Notes: generated by a model not told the origin, from the sequence alone. A stretch of DNA of 64,000 bases from Aquimarina sp. BL5 (GCF_003443675.1 NZ_CP031963.1:4934501-4998500); one strand, 5' to 3'; counted from the stretch's first letter, positions 19,000-28,798 are shown. A program made the numbers and translations.

Positions 19000-20643
19000 A
19001 TGACTGAGTTTGTAAGAAAAAGAGTGGCAAATGCCAAAAATGATATTTTATCTGGTTTAACTGTTGCTTTGGCTTTAGTTCCTGAAGCGGTGGCTTTTGC
19101 TTTTGTTGCAGGAGTAGATCCTTTGGTTGGATTATATGCAGCATTTATGATTGGATTGATCACTTCTATTTTCGGAGGACGTCCAGGTATGATTTCTGGA
19201 GCAACTGGTGCATTGGCAGTAGTAATGGTAAGTCTTGTGGCAGAAGGAAATGCAATGGGGGCAGAGGGAGAACAATTAGGATTGTATTATCTCTTTGCAA
19301 CAGTAATCTTAATGGGTGTTATCCAAATGCTAGCAGGTGTTTTTAAGCTTGGTAAGTTCGTGCGTTTGATACCACATCCAGTGATGATGGGATTTGTTAA
19401 CGGTTTAGCGATTGTAATTTTTCTTTCTCAGTTAGGTATGTTTCCGGATATGGTGTCTGAAGATGTTTCCTTTTGGGGAGATATGGGTACTTGGTTTAGT
19501 GAGTTTTTTACTAGTTTGACAACAAATGGTTCTATATGGATTATGCTTGGGTTTGTGTTGTTAACCATGTTGATAATGTGGGGCTTACCTAAAATTAAAG
19601 CTACGGCAAAGTTGCCAGAAGCGTTAATTGCTATTTTGATAGTTTCTGCAATAGTAATTCTCGGTAAATTGGATGCGGCTACTGTAGGTAGTTTTATTAG
19701 AGATGGTGGAGGAGAAGGTCTTAAAGGTGGTTTGCCGCAATTTCAATTCGATATTTTTAATAAAGTGCCAATGAATTGGGAGACATTGTATTTTATAGGA
19801 CCTTATGCGATAATTCTAGCTGCAATTGGTTTGATAGAATCATTAATGACATTAAATCTAATAGATGAATTAACAGAGACGCGTGGAAACTCTAATAGAG
19901 AATGTCTAGCCCAAGGAGGTGCAAATATTGTGACAGGTCTTTTTGGTGGAATGGGAGGTTGTGCAATGATTGGGCAATCCATTATTAATATCAAAGGTGG
20001 TGGACGTACGCGTTTATCTGGGATTGTAGCTGCGGTGACATTATTGATGTTTATATTGTTTGCATCCGGATTAATCGAGCAAGTTCCTATTGCCGCATTG
20101 GTCGGAGTGATGTTTATGGTAGTGATTGGTACGTTTGCCTGGTCTAGTTTTAGAATATTGAATAAAATTCCTTTAACGGATGCTATTGTTTTGATTTCGG
20201 TTTCTTTACTAACTGTATTTTTTGATTTGGCAGTAGCGGTAATTGCAGGAGTAATTATGTCAGCACTGGCTTTTGCCTGGGAAAACGCTAAGAAAATCCG
20301 CGCAAGAAAACATATTAAAGAAGATGGTACGAAAGTATATGAAATCTGGGGGCCTTTGTTCTTCGGAAGTATACAAGCTTTTAATGCTAAATTTGATGTG
20401 GCTAATGATCCTGAGAATGTAGAAATTGATTTTATGGAATCGCGTGTAAGCGATCATTCTGCGCTAGAAGCTATTTTTAATCTTGTTGGTAAATATGAAG
20501 AAGCTGGTAAAAAAGTTCGTGTAAAACACCTGAGCGAAGAATGTCAGGCGTTGATGATTAAAGCTTCTCCTAGATTAGCTAGTGTTATAGAGCATGATAT
20601 TGATGATCCAAGATATCACGTTATGGCTAAAGTTATGAAATAA
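19000..20643 (+). CDS. SulP family inorganic anion transporter
   Basis: A 547-residue SLC26/SulP permease that moves anions such as sulfate or bicarbonate, coupled to protons or sodium. The N-terminal part from ILSGLTVALALVPEAVAFAF to about residue 420 carries ten or more hydrophobic segments with the SulP hallmark GLYAAFMIGLITSIFGGRPG (in part: GLYAAF). The C-terminal cytoplasmic STAS domain covers about 440-547. GGMGGCAMIGQS is typical of the Bacteroidetes subgroup. Substrate is not deducible. Single gene with its own promoter. Confidence 0.94.
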   Translation: MTEFVRKRVANAKNDILSGLTVALALVPEAVAFAFVAGVDPLVGLYAAFMIGLITSIFGGRPGMISGATGALAVVMVSLVAEGNAMGAEGEQLGLYYLFATVILMGVIQMLAGVFKLGKFVRLIPHPVMMGFVNGLAIVIFLSQLGMFPDMVSEDVSFWGDMGTWFSEFFTSLTTNGSIWIMLGFVLLTMLIMWGLPKIKATAKLPEALIAILIVSAIVILGKLDAATVGSFIRDGGGEGLKGGLPQFQFDIFNKVPMNWETLYFIGPYAIILAAIGLIESLMTLNLIDELTETRGNSNRECLAQGGANIVTGLFGGMGGCAMIGQSIINIKGGGRTRLSGIVAAVTLLMFILFASGLIEQVPIAALVGVMFMVVIGTFAWSSFRILNKIPLTDAIVLISVSLLTVFFDLAVAVIAGVIMSALAFAWENAKKIRARKHIKEDGTKVYEIWGPLFFGSIQAFNAKFDVANDPENVEIDFMESRVSDHSALEAIFNLVGKYEEAGKKVRVKHLSEECQALMIKASPRLASVIEHDIDDPRYHVMAKVMK

Positions 20644-20899
20644 ATGATATCCTAAAAGACAATTATATCGTATTGTTTTATGCTTTCTCGAAAAGCCTCT
20701 TCTGACTTTTAGCTTAAAATTAAGATTTGGGATTAGCTCTATTTCAATTTTTAAAATAAGTCGAAAAATACTTTTCTTATTATCTTTTTTTAGATTGAAA
20801 ACTTATGAAGCTTTGATCGGATGTTTTTTTGTTCATAAGTAATAATAGAAGCTTTATATAGTTATAGTTTGAGTAGTAACCAACTTAACTTAAGGATTC

Positions 20900-22093
20900 A
20901 TGAGAAAAATAATATCTATTTACTTTTTATTAGCTATTTTTTTTGTTAGTACAACTCTTAAAGCACAGGTGACCAACATAAGTGTTGGAGAATCTTTTCA
21001 GTTTATAGAAGGCCCAGTTTGGGATGGAGAAGAATTTATTTACTTCACAGATATTCCGAATAATACAATTGTAAAATACTCTGTAGTTCAAAATACATTT
21101 TCTGCTATTACTACAAACTCTAATCGAGGAAATGGATTGATGTTTAATGCAGATAAGAATCTTGTTGTTTGTGAAGGGAGTGCCGGTAGAATTACCGAGC
21201 GTAGTATTAATGGAGATATCATAAATACTATTGTTTCAGAATATGACAATGTTCGTTTTAATAGCCCTAATGATCTTTGTATAGATGCTAGAGGTGGGAT
21301 ATATTTTACGGATCCAACTTTTGGGAGTACAGAATTTCAGCCTAACAATAGTGTGTATTATTTAAATTCAGAAGGAGTAACTACTCGACTTATTGATGAT
21401 ATGCAAAAGCCAAACGGAATTCTACTTTCTAATGATGGAAATATACTTTATATCAATGATACATTCAGTGACGAGATAAGAGCATATGATGTACAGGAAG
21501 ATGGAAGTCTAGTTAATCAAAGAGTTTTTGGAAAGCTCATAATTCCTGCTAATAACGGAACAAATACAGGTGCTGATGGTATGGCTACTGATGTAGAGGG
21601 GAACTTATATGTAACGAGTACAGAAGGAGTACAGGTGTTTGATAAAGATGGAAATCGGACTCGGGTTATAAGTGTACCTGAAAAAACAACTAATTGCACA
21701 TTTGGAGGAGTAGATAAAAAAACACTTTTTATTACTGCAGAAAAGAATTTGTATACGATTCCACTGGATGTTATGGGTTTTCAGCATCCTTTTGATTTAC
21801 CTGATTTTATGATATTGTCTATTGATGATATCGATGGAACTCACGCCGATACATTGTTTTTTCCTAATCCAGTAATTAACAATACGGTAATTATTAAAAG
21901 CACCAATTTTGACTTTAGTAATACGACTTTTATGTTATATAACCTCAATGGTAAAAAAGTTTCAGAACCTGATTTTTATGTCGGGAATAACTCCCAAATA
22001 CTTAAATTTGATGATGCTTTATCAAGAGGTGTATATATACTTAAAATGGAAGGAAATCATCCATCAATTACCAAAAAAATTGTTTTAGAGTAA
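20900..22093 (+). CDS. SMP-30/gluconolactonase-like beta-propeller protein with T9SS tail
   Basis: A 397-residue secreted protein. A signal peptide (1-22, ending LKAQ) is followed by a six-bladed SMP-30/LRE propeller at about 30-295, with EGPVWDGEEFIYFTDIPNN, NSPNDLCIDARGGIYFTDPT in parts, and KPNGILLSNDG. These carry the metal-binding Glu, Asn and Asp of the family. The C-terminal 75 residues (FFPNPVINNTVI ... GVYILKMEG ... KKIVLE) form a type A T9SS sorting domain, so it should be exported through type IX secretion. Enzymatic substrate unknown. Confidence 0.9.
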   Translation: MRKIISIYFLLAIFFVSTTLKAQVTNISVGESFQFIEGPVWDGEEFIYFTDIPNNTIVKYSVVQNTFSAITTNSNRGNGLMFNADKNLVVCEGSAGRITERSINGDIINTIVSEYDNVRFNSPNDLCIDARGGIYFTDPTFGSTEFQPNNSVYYLNSEGVTTRLIDDMQKPNGILLSNDGNILYINDTFSDEIRAYDVQEDGSLVNQRVFGKLIIPANNGTNTGADGMATDVEGNLYVTSTEGVQVFDKDGNRTRVISVPEKTTNCTFGGVDKKTLFITAEKNLYTIPLDVMGFQHPFDLPDFMILSIDDIDGTHADTLFFPNPVINNTVIIKSTNFDFSNTTFMLYNLNGKKVSEPDFYVGNNSQILKFDDALSRGVYILKMEGNHPSITKKIVLE

Positions 22094-22143
22094 GTTAGAT
22101 GTATATCTCTTGATGTCAATTTTTTTAATAAAAACACTAATAA

Positions 22144-22887
22144 ATGGATATTCCTTTTGAGCCTGTAGTTTTTGGTATTAAAGTGAATATCCATTTGGTT
22201 TTAGAATATGCTGCTTTTTTTGTTGGGTTTCGGTATTATCTAGTTTTAAAAAAGAATACGACAGACTCAATATCTTCTTCTAATAGGTTGTCAATAATTA
22301 TAGGAGCAGTATTCGGAGCATTTTTGGGATCCAGGATTATTGGTTTTTTAGAAAATCCCTCCTTTTTATCATTTAACCTAGAATATCTAGTACAGCTGCT
22401 AAGTGCTAAAACTATCATGGGTGGTCTTTTTGGAGGCTTGCTTGGGGTTGAGTTAGCCAAGAAAATAATTGGAGAAAAAAAATCGTCTGGTGACTTATTT
22501 ACATTTCCTATTATACTTGGAATTATTATAGGAAGAGTAGGTTGTTTTTTGGCTGGAATCAAAGAGTTTACTTATGGAAAAGAGACATCTTCTTTTTTAG
22601 GAATGGATTTGGGAGATGGTTTATTAAGATATCCAATCGCACTTTTCGAATTGATATTTCTAATACTATTATGGGTTGTTTTAAAACGATATCAAAGTAA
22701 ACTCTATTCAGCATCTGGTTTGCTTTTTAGGTATTTTATGATTTCTTATTTTTTGTTTCGTTTTTTGATAGAGTTTTTAAAACCAAATACTTTTTTCGTT
22801 TTAGGACTTAGTAGTATTCAGTATTTATGTATCTTATGCTTGATTTACTACCAAAAAACTATCCGAAAATTCTTTTATGCCAACTAG
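22144..22887 (+). CDS. Lgt-like (prolipoprotein diacylglyceryl transferase family) membrane protein
   Basis: A 247-residue polytopic membrane protein related to Lgt, which moves diacylglyceryl from phosphatidylglycerol to lipoprotein cysteines. Lgt landmarks in order are an N-terminal segment, GGLFGGLLG at 93-101, GRVGCFLAG at 130-138, RYPIALFE at 163-170 (Lgt RhPsQLYE) and a C-terminal FRFLIEFLKP. The conserved His of the usual HGG motif is replaced by Met92, and the protein is short for Lgt, so it is probably not the housekeeping enzyme. It overlaps the radical SAM gene by 11 bp, suggesting a joint lipid-related role. Confidence 0.8.
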   Translation: MDIPFEPVVFGIKVNIHLVLEYAAFFVGFRYYLVLKKNTTDSISSSNRLSIIIGAVFGAFLGSRIIGFLENPSFLSFNLEYLVQLLSAKTIMGGLFGGLLGVELAKKIIGEKKSSGDLFTFPIILGIIIGRVGCFLAGIKEFTYGKETSSFLGMDLGDGLLRYPIALFELIFLILLWVVLKRYQSKLYSASGLLFRYFMISYFLFRFLIEFLKPNTFFVLGLSSIQYLCILCLIYYQKTIRKFFYAN

Positions 22888-24271
22888 AAATTATACGTAC
22901 TACGATTTTACATTAAGTTTATGTCCTACCTGTCTTAAAAGAATTGACGCTAAAATTGTTTTTGAAGATGACAAGGTTTTTATGCTAAAACGATGTCCAG
23001 AACACGGCAGATCAAAAGTGTTGATAGCTGATGATATCGAATATTATAAGAATATCAGGAATTATAACAAACCTTCAGAATTTCCTTATAAATTCAACAT
23101 GGCTACCGATTATGGATGTCCATATGATTGTGGATTATGTCCTGATCATGAACAGCATTCCTGTTTATCTATTATCGAAGTTACGGATAGATGTAACTTG
23201 ACCTGTCCTACGTGTTATGCATCTTCATCACCTCATTATGGCAGACATAGAACACTGGATGAAATAAAGAAAATGTTGGACACTATTGTCGAAAATGAGA
23301 AAGAACCCGATGTGGTTCAGATTAGTGGTGGTGAGCCAACAATACATCCTCAATTTTTTGAGATACTTGATTATGCAAAACAATTACCCATTCGGCATCT
23401 AATGGTGAATACAAATGGAGTCAGAATTGCTAAGGATCTAAAATTTGTGGAACGATTAGCAGGATATATGCCGGATTTTGAAATCTACTTGCAATTTGAT
23501 TCATTAAAAGCAGAGGTTTTAGAAAAATTGAGAGGAGAAGATCTTACTAAGGTAAGAAAGAGCGCAATCGAAAACTTAAACCAGTTTAATCTCTCTACCA
23601 CGCTAGTAGTTACCTTAGAAAAAGGATTGAATGATGAAGAGATAGGAGAAATTATCACTTTTGCTACTAAGCAGAAATGTGTAAGAGGAGTAACGCTCCA
23701 GCCTACGCAAATTGCTGGTCGATTAGAAGATTTTGATACACAAGAAAATAGAATTACGTTAACAGAAGTTCGTAGAAAAATACTGGAACAATTTCCTGTT
23801 TTTGAATCTGATGATTTGATTCCTGTACCATGCAATCCAGATGCTTTGGTAATGGGATATGCATTAAAGAACGAAGATGGTATTATTCCTTTAACTCGCT
23901 ATATTAATCCTGCTGATTTATTAGATAATGGTAAGAATACTATTGTTTATGAACAAGATACCGAATTGCACGGTAAAATGTTAGAATTGTTTAGCACAGG
24001 GAATTCTGTAGATGTAGCCTCAGAGAATCTTAAATCTATTATGTGTTGTTTGCCAGAGATTGATGCACCAGATCTAGGGTATGATAATTTATTTAGAATT
24101 ATTATCATGCAATTCATTGATGCGTATAATTTTGATGTAAGGGCTATTAAAAAATCGTGTGTTCATATAGTGAATAAGGATTATAAAATTATCCCTTTTG
24201 AGACTATGAATCTTTTTTATAGAGATGATAAAAAAGAATATCTGGAACAATTAAGAAAAGAAACGGTATGA
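22877..24271 (+). CDS. Radical SAM protein of the COG1964 / tetraether synthase-like group
   Basis: A 464-residue iron-sulfur enzyme. The N-terminal region has an extra Cys set (C16, C19, C40 in KRCPEHG, then C81, C85, C88 in YGCPYDCGLCPDH, and C96). Next is the SAM cluster motif CNLTCPTC at 106-113 and the SAM-binding ISGGEPTIHP near 150. C-terminal cysteines (PVPCNPD, IMCCLPEID, KKSCVHIV) may hold another cluster. This layout resembles the archaeal MJ0619/Tes proteins that join lipid tails, though the C-terminal motif is less complete. Overlaps with the Lgt-like gene and the next small gene indicate one operon. Exact reaction is inference. Confidence 0.85.
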   Translation: MPTRNYTYYDFTLSLCPTCLKRIDAKIVFEDDKVFMLKRCPEHGRSKVLIADDIEYYKNIRNYNKPSEFPYKFNMATDYGCPYDCGLCPDHEQHSCLSIIEVTDRCNLTCPTCYASSSPHYGRHRTLDEIKKMLDTIVENEKEPDVVQISGGEPTIHPQFFEILDYAKQLPIRHLMVNTNGVRIAKDLKFVERLAGYMPDFEIYLQFDSLKAEVLEKLRGEDLTKVRKSAIENLNQFNLSTTLVVTLEKGLNDEEIGEIITFATKQKCVRGVTLQPTQIAGRLEDFDTQENRITLTEVRRKILEQFPVFESDDLIPVPCNPDALVMGYALKNEDGIIPLTRYINPADLLDNGKNTIVYEQDTELHGKMLELFSTGNSVDVASENLKSIMCCLPEIDAPDLGYDNLFRIIIMQFIDAYNFDVRAIKKSCVHIVNKDYKIIPFETMNLFYRDDKKEYLEQLRKETV

Positions 24272-24486
24272 TTGTAAATTCAATTTTATTAGAAGTGGGA
24301 AATCTCGATGGGTTGATTTATTTGATATTATTAGTATTGTTAGGTCCTCCTATATTTTTAGCACTTATAGGACTAATTCTTTTTAGAACTAAAAACCGCA
24401 AAGCAGGAAAAGTCTTTTTTATTCTTGCAGGGGTCTATCTTGTAGTTGGATTAGGAATTTGTGGAGCATTAATAAGTCAAAATTAA
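24268..24486 (+). CDS. Small two-helix membrane protein
   Basis: A 72-residue protein with two hydrophobic helices (about 16-38 and 50-68) separated by a short basic loop RTKNRKAGK. It starts in the ATGA overlap with the radical SAM stop, so it is translationally coupled as the third gene of that operon. Its end overlaps the convergent methyltransferase gene by 4 bp. I do not recognise the family; its position suggests a membrane partner of the Lgt-like and radical SAM proteins. Confidence 0.7.
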   Translation: MIVNSILLEVGNLDGLIYLILLVLLGPPIFLALIGLILFRTKNRKAGKVFFILAGVYLVVGLGICGALISQN

Positions 24487-25304
24487 TCTCTTTCTAGAAG
24501 GTACATGTGTTCATTAAGAATTTCATTTTTATCATTGATGTCAAATTCTGAAGCATACGTTTTTGCTAGACTATATTCATCAACATGCTCTTTTAAGGCG
24601 TATCCATCTATGTTTTGATAATATGAATTGGGTATGGTTTGATGAGAAAAAGAATCGTTTGTATCATTATTACTATCAAAATAATGAAGTAGTCTCTTGT
24701 AAACTTTGGTGTTTTCTATTTCAGGAAGATACGATACACTTCCTACTATATCACCTGGTTGTTGTAAGCCTTTGAAAACCTTGAATAATTTTTTCGTTGT
24801 TTGTTGATCCAAAAAGAATAATACTCCTTCTAATAATATAAAAACAGGCGCTTTTTTTATAAGCGGTTTTAACGACTTTACGATTTCTTCTTCCGAAAGA
24901 GTGTTAAAATCTAATGATACGTATAGTATATCACGATTGGGTAACTTCTCTTCCTGAATCCATTGATCTATTTTTTCCTTTTTATAATCAATAATATCTT
25001 TTTTATCAATCTCAATAGTTGAAACATTATCATCCATCAAGAATTGATACATACTAAAACCAGATCCAAAATTAATCAAAGTTCCATCTTTATTACTATC
25101 GAAAAAATATTTCATGCTTTCATAAAAAAATCTATTCCTAAGACTATGCATAATTGCTTCATGTACAGAAACATTTTCTAGAATTTCAGGAATCAAATTA
25201 TCGGTAGAAGGATTGTTCCAAAGTTTAGCATATATATCTTTACTAACATCTTCATGCTGTGATCTATATGTAGATACTACAAAGGCAGTTTCGTGGATTT
25301 GCAT
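24483..25304 (-). CDS. Class I SAM-dependent methyltransferase (leucine carboxyl methyltransferase family)
   Basis: A 273-residue protein of the LCM/Ppm1-like family. Visible markers are RNRFFYESMKYFF near 56-68, the SAM-binding TLINFGSGFSMYQFL near 74-88 (family VNLGAGLDTR), acidic loop IEIDKKDI near 97, and FILLEGVLFFL near 150-160, the family EGVLMYL motif. Members methylate carboxyl or hydroxyl groups of small molecules or proteins; the substrate here is unknown. It is a single minus-strand gene convergent with the radical SAM operon. Confidence 0.85.
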   Translation of the reverse strand: MQIHETAFVVSTYRSQHEDVSKDIYAKLWNNPSTDNLIPEILENVSVHEAIMHSLRNRFFYESMKYFFDSNKDGTLINFGSGFSMYQFLMDDNVSTIEIDKKDIIDYKKEKIDQWIQEEKLPNRDILYVSLDFNTLSEEEIVKSLKPLIKKAPVFILLEGVLFFLDQQTTKKLFKVFKGLQQPGDIVGSVSYLPEIENTKVYKRLLHYFDSNNDTNDSFSHQTIPNSYYQNIDGYALKEHVDEYSLAKTYASEFDINDKNEILNEHMYLLERD

Positions 25305-25389
25305 ACTATTAGAATCGATTGATTTATAAAATTATCAAAAATATTCTATTAAGTATTGATGGTTTTGTTATTTTTTAAAAGTGAGCATA

Positions 25390-25430
25390 AAAAAACACCG
25401 CTATTCCAAGCAAGAAAAAAGCGGTGTTTA
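25390..25430. terminator. Terminator of the small exported-protein gene
   Basis: AACACCGCT at 25394-25402 pairs perfectly with AGCGGTGTT at 25420-25428. The A run at 25389-25395 becomes a T run on the minus strand, so it ends the gene at 25451-25798. Confidence 0.8.
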
Positions 25431-25450
25431 TAACATATTTATGTTAAAAA

Positions 25451-25798
25451 TTATGGCAATAATCCAGTAATTTGTGTGGTATCAGTAATTATGCTGTCTT
25501 TTTCTTTTTTATCATTACTTGCTAATCTAGTACTTTCTTTACTGTCTATAGTAAATCCATTCTTGATCATCAATTCTTTATAAAAGTCAGTTTTGGTTGC
25601 AGTAGTTGTAGTAACTGTTTTGGTTTTTTTGATTTTAATGTCAAAATTATTAACAGCGATCAAAGTTTCATAAAAATCAATCTTAGTATTCTTAACATTA
25701 TTAGATTCCTCTTTAGTAGTTTCTGTAAAAGTCGTTTCTTGAGCATTTACATTAGAGAAAGAAAATAAAATGATAATCGTAAGAATAATAGTTTTCAT
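25451..25798 (-). CDS. Small exported protein of unknown function
   Basis: A 115-residue protein with a signal peptide (1-19, ending NVNAQE). The mature part is Thr/Lys-rich and holds two related segments, KIDFYETLIAVNNFDIK near 40-56 and KTDFYKELMIKNGFTID near 69-85, so it is built from an internal duplication of about 30 residues. No known domain seen. It has its own -7 box and terminator and stands alone. Confidence 0.65.
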   Translation of the reverse strand: MKTIILTIIILFSFSNVNAQETTFTETTKEESNNVKNTKIDFYETLIAVNNFDIKIKKTKTVTTTTATKTDFYKELMIKNGFTIDSKESTRLASNDKKEKDSIITDTTQITGLLP

Positions 25799-26139
25799 AA
25801 TTTTTGGGGCTTAATGAAGTTATTACTTGATCTGTAGCAAATTTACAATCAAACACTTATGAAAAAAAACGATTTGTAATGTTTTAGATGAAGCGATATT
25901 TTATATCGATAAACAACACATATTTTACGGTTTAACCGTATTTTTTAGTATTGTTTTTTGTCCGTTTTTGTACTTTTTGTTGACTTATAGTCCTTTAAGC
26001 TTAAGGATTTACGTCAGAAATTGATTTATTTCTAAAGAAATAGATATTGTATATAATAATGGGTAATGTGTATCTTGTAATCGGTGGACTACAGGTGATA
26101 GTAAAAGTTTTGTTTACTAATATTACTTCAATGAAATTA
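25799..26139. other. 341-bp intergenic region with one promoter element
   Basis: Very AT-rich. On the minus strand, TAAATTTG (plus 25838-25845) matches the -7 consensus 40 bp upstream of the small exported-protein gene. I see no ORF, RNA gene or strong hairpin in the rest, apart from a weak ACGGTTTAACCGT palindrome near 25927. Confidence 0.5.
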
Positions 26140-27333
26140 TTATATAAACGTTAGTTTTTTAAAATTTCTATTCAGAATATTCTCATCATCAACTTTTAGC
26201 CAATCACCTATTATCGTTGCGTATATACTCCTGAAATCTACACTGTACTTGATATCCCCGTTAGTATCTAGATTGGATAAGTTGGGTAATTCATTATACA
26301 CGCCGGCTTTTTTAAGAGAACCGCTTATAGCAAGTACATTATTAGCTGCGCCATGATCCGTTCCGCGACTTCCATTTTGTTTTACCCTACGACCAAACTC
26401 AGAAAAAGTTAGTATCAGAGTGTCTTTAAATCTATTATTCTTTTTTAAATCTTTTACTAAGGCGCCAACAGCTTCAGAATATATTCCTAATAATCTATCT
26501 TGACTATTCACTTGATTAACATGACTATCAAAACCACCTAGCGAACTATAGAAAACTCTAGTTTTTAATCCAGAAACAATGAAATCAGCAATAGTTTTTA
26601 GATTTTTCGCAAATGGTGACTGTGGGTATTCGGTATTGGTTTTATATATTTTAGAAGTTTCATAGATGTAGGATGCAGATGAATACGTTTCAAGCATTGT
26701 CTTGTATAGATACCCTTGATTATCTTCGTCTAACATGTCTTTATGAGTGTTGTCTACAAGCTTATTAAAAAAGGGTTCTCTCGTAGTTCTGTATAATTGG
26801 TTAGGATCAGAAACAGCTATGCCGTTCATTTGATTTCCCTTCATAGCAAGAGATAGTGAGTTATCTACTTCTATTGCTTGATACGGATGCTGGCAACTAG
26901 CATCGAGATATCTGCCTACCCAACCAGTAGATAAATACTGGTTAGTATCACTAGCCGTTTGCCAGATGTCCGTACTCCTGAAATGTGATCTGTTTGGATT
27001 TGGATATCCTACATTGTTAATAATAGATACTTCGCCTTGATCATACAAGTCTTTTATTGCTCTTAAGTTATCATTAAAAGCTAGGTCGTTTGTTATTTTT
27101 AAGGTTTGCGTTGCTTTTTTAGAAATTGTTGGTCTTAAACTGTGATATATGTCATTACTAATTGGGATAATGCTATTTAAACCATCATTTCCTCCAGATA
27201 GTTGTATGATAATTACATTTTTATATCCAGATAATTGATCAGGTGTTAAAAATTCCATCCCTTTCAGAAATGAAGGGACTAATGCCATTCCCGAGGCAAA
27301 AACGGATTGTTTTAAAAAATCTCTTCTGTCCAT
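26140..27333 (-). CDS. DUF1501 family exported protein
   Basis: A 397-residue protein of the DUF1501 family, which belongs to the alkaline phosphatase/sulfatase-like superfamily. The N-terminus MDRRDFLKQSVFASGMAL is a twin-arginine-type signal. The core opens with VIIIQLSGGNDGLNSIIPI near 39-57, and the C-terminal half contains LTFSEFGRRVKQNGSRGTDHG in parts (SEFGRR, GTDHG), the conserved metal-site region. It is 12 bp downstream of the DUF1800 gene. These two families nearly always occur as a pair, and their function is not established. Confidence 0.92.
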   Translation of the reverse strand: MDRRDFLKQSVFASGMALVPSFLKGMEFLTPDQLSGYKNVIIIQLSGGNDGLNSIIPISNDIYHSLRPTISKKATQTLKITNDLAFNDNLRAIKDLYDQGEVSIINNVGYPNPNRSHFRSTDIWQTASDTNQYLSTGWVGRYLDASCQHPYQAIEVDNSLSLAMKGNQMNGIAVSDPNQLYRTTREPFFNKLVDNTHKDMLDEDNQGYLYKTMLETYSSASYIYETSKIYKTNTEYPQSPFAKNLKTIADFIVSGLKTRVFYSSLGGFDSHVNQVNSQDRLLGIYSEAVGALVKDLKKNNRFKDTLILTFSEFGRRVKQNGSRGTDHGAANNVLAISGSLKKAGVYNELPNLSNLDTNGDIKYSVDFRSIYATIIGDWLKVDDENILNRNFKKLTFI

Positions 27334-27345
27334 AATCTTAAAGTT

Positions 27346-28743
27346 TTAGCAAAGTTGGTATTCAGGTAAGCTCATTAATTCAATAATGAAGTTTTTGGTG
27401 TCAGACGAATCAAGCTTTTTTATAATAGTGCTCGCTCCATTAGATGGCTTAGGTTGGATTATAAAATTCACTAGTTCCTTTTTATCTCTTTGTTCCAGAG
27501 AAGTAAGGAACCTTTCCCAATTTGGTGTAGCTTTTACTTTTTTCTCAATCTGAGATTTCATCTTTTTATAAAATTGTTGTCTCATCATCATCGTAGCTTC
27601 TTCGTCCGTTTCATTATGCCACTCGATCACTCCATTGTTTAAGGTTACCGATGCCAATTTCATTCTTAACATTAATGTAGAATTATCGATCCATGACCTT
27701 CCGCCTGGCCAGCCTGCTACATTAGGAGGAAGGAAAAGTGTTTGATTTAGTTTACGCTGCAGATAAAGGAGAACTTTCGGATCTTTATATACTACCTGAA
27801 ATGGCTTGCTTAATCCTACTATCAATTCTATAGGAGATTTTATTTTGATTCCAACGTTTTGAGATTCATAAAACCAATTGCTCATGAATATCCTTCGCAT
27901 TAAGGTTTCCAGACTATAATTAGATTCGTAAAAAGTAGTTGCTAATTCTTCAATATGTTTTGGATTTATTTTTTCGTTTACAAAATATCGATAGATCTTT
28001 TCTGTGATGTATCTGGCGGTTTGTTTTTGATCCAGAAGAATTTTAATAACATCTTCTCCAGTAAAATTTCCGGATTTTCCTAAAACTGTTTTAGATTCAT
28101 AATCGTGTTGGTTTTTTCTAAAAACAAAAGAACCAGATTTATTAAAATTCCAACCCGTAAAGGCTCTTGCTGCTTCTTTGATATCTTTTTCTGTATATCC
28201 ATTATCTCTGCCAAGTGTGAAAAGCTCCATGACCTCACGAGCGAAGTTTTCGTTTGGACTATTTTTTCGATTTTGTCTATTGTTAAGAAACAATAACATT
28301 GCAGGAGATTTTGAGACTTCCATTAACATATCTCCAAAGTTTCCTAATGCGTTTTTTCTAATAACATTATTGAGGTGAAGACTCGCTCTTGGAGTTTTTA
28401 GTCTAACAGCAAAATGATCATGAAAAAATAAAGTCATCTTTTCTCTTAGTACCTGTTTTGTTTCGGTAAGTTGTTTTATCCAAAGCACATTAAGTTCTAA
28501 CATCTTTTGATTGCGAAGTTTTCGTAATTCTTTTCGTTCCTCGCGAGATAAGTCTTTTTGATTTTTAAGTAAACTACCAAAATCAAGTGCTAATGGAGTT
28601 TCTAGCTTACTTTCATAAAACAAACGATCTACAATCTGTTGTTTAGAAAGTCTCCTAACAGATTTTAATTCTGATGAAGAAATTCCGAAACCAGTTCTCC
28701 AATAAAGATGTTGTATCTGTTTATCCGATAAAGAAGTACTCAT
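27346..28743 (-). CDS. DUF1800 family protein
   Basis: A 465-residue DUF1800 protein, partner of the DUF1501 protein. The ATG at 28743 is preferred to the GTG two codons upstream. Markers are HLYWRTGFG near 11-19, the long helical region KMTLFFHDHFA near 100-110, NENFAREVMELFTLG near 163-177, and ARAFTGW near 190. The C-terminal LPPNVAGWPGG is typical. DUF1800 proteins are exported in Planctomycetes and Bacteroidetes and have been suggested to act in polysaccharide handling, but evidence is thin. Confidence 0.92.
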   Translation of the reverse strand: MSTSLSDKQIQHLYWRTGFGISSSELKSVRRLSKQQIVDRLFYESKLETPLALDFGSLLKNQKDLSREERKELRKLRNQKMLELNVLWIKQLTETKQVLREKMTLFFHDHFAVRLKTPRASLHLNNVIRKNALGNFGDMLMEVSKSPAMLLFLNNRQNRKNSPNENFAREVMELFTLGRDNGYTEKDIKEAARAFTGWNFNKSGSFVFRKNQHDYESKTVLGKSGNFTGEDVIKILLDQKQTARYITEKIYRYFVNEKINPKHIEELATTFYESNYSLETLMRRIFMSNWFYESQNVGIKIKSPIELIVGLSKPFQVVYKDPKVLLYLQRKLNQTLFLPPNVAGWPGGRSWIDNSTLMLRMKLASVTLNNGVIEWHNETDEEATMMMRQQFYKKMKSQIEKKVKATPNWERFLTSLEQRDKKELVNFIIQPKPSNGASTIIKKLDSSDTKNFIIELMSLPEYQLC

Positions 28744-28798
28744 AATCACAGGCTTTGTCTATAGGACTGTAATTTCGGAAAAAGGTTTAATAAGAGTT

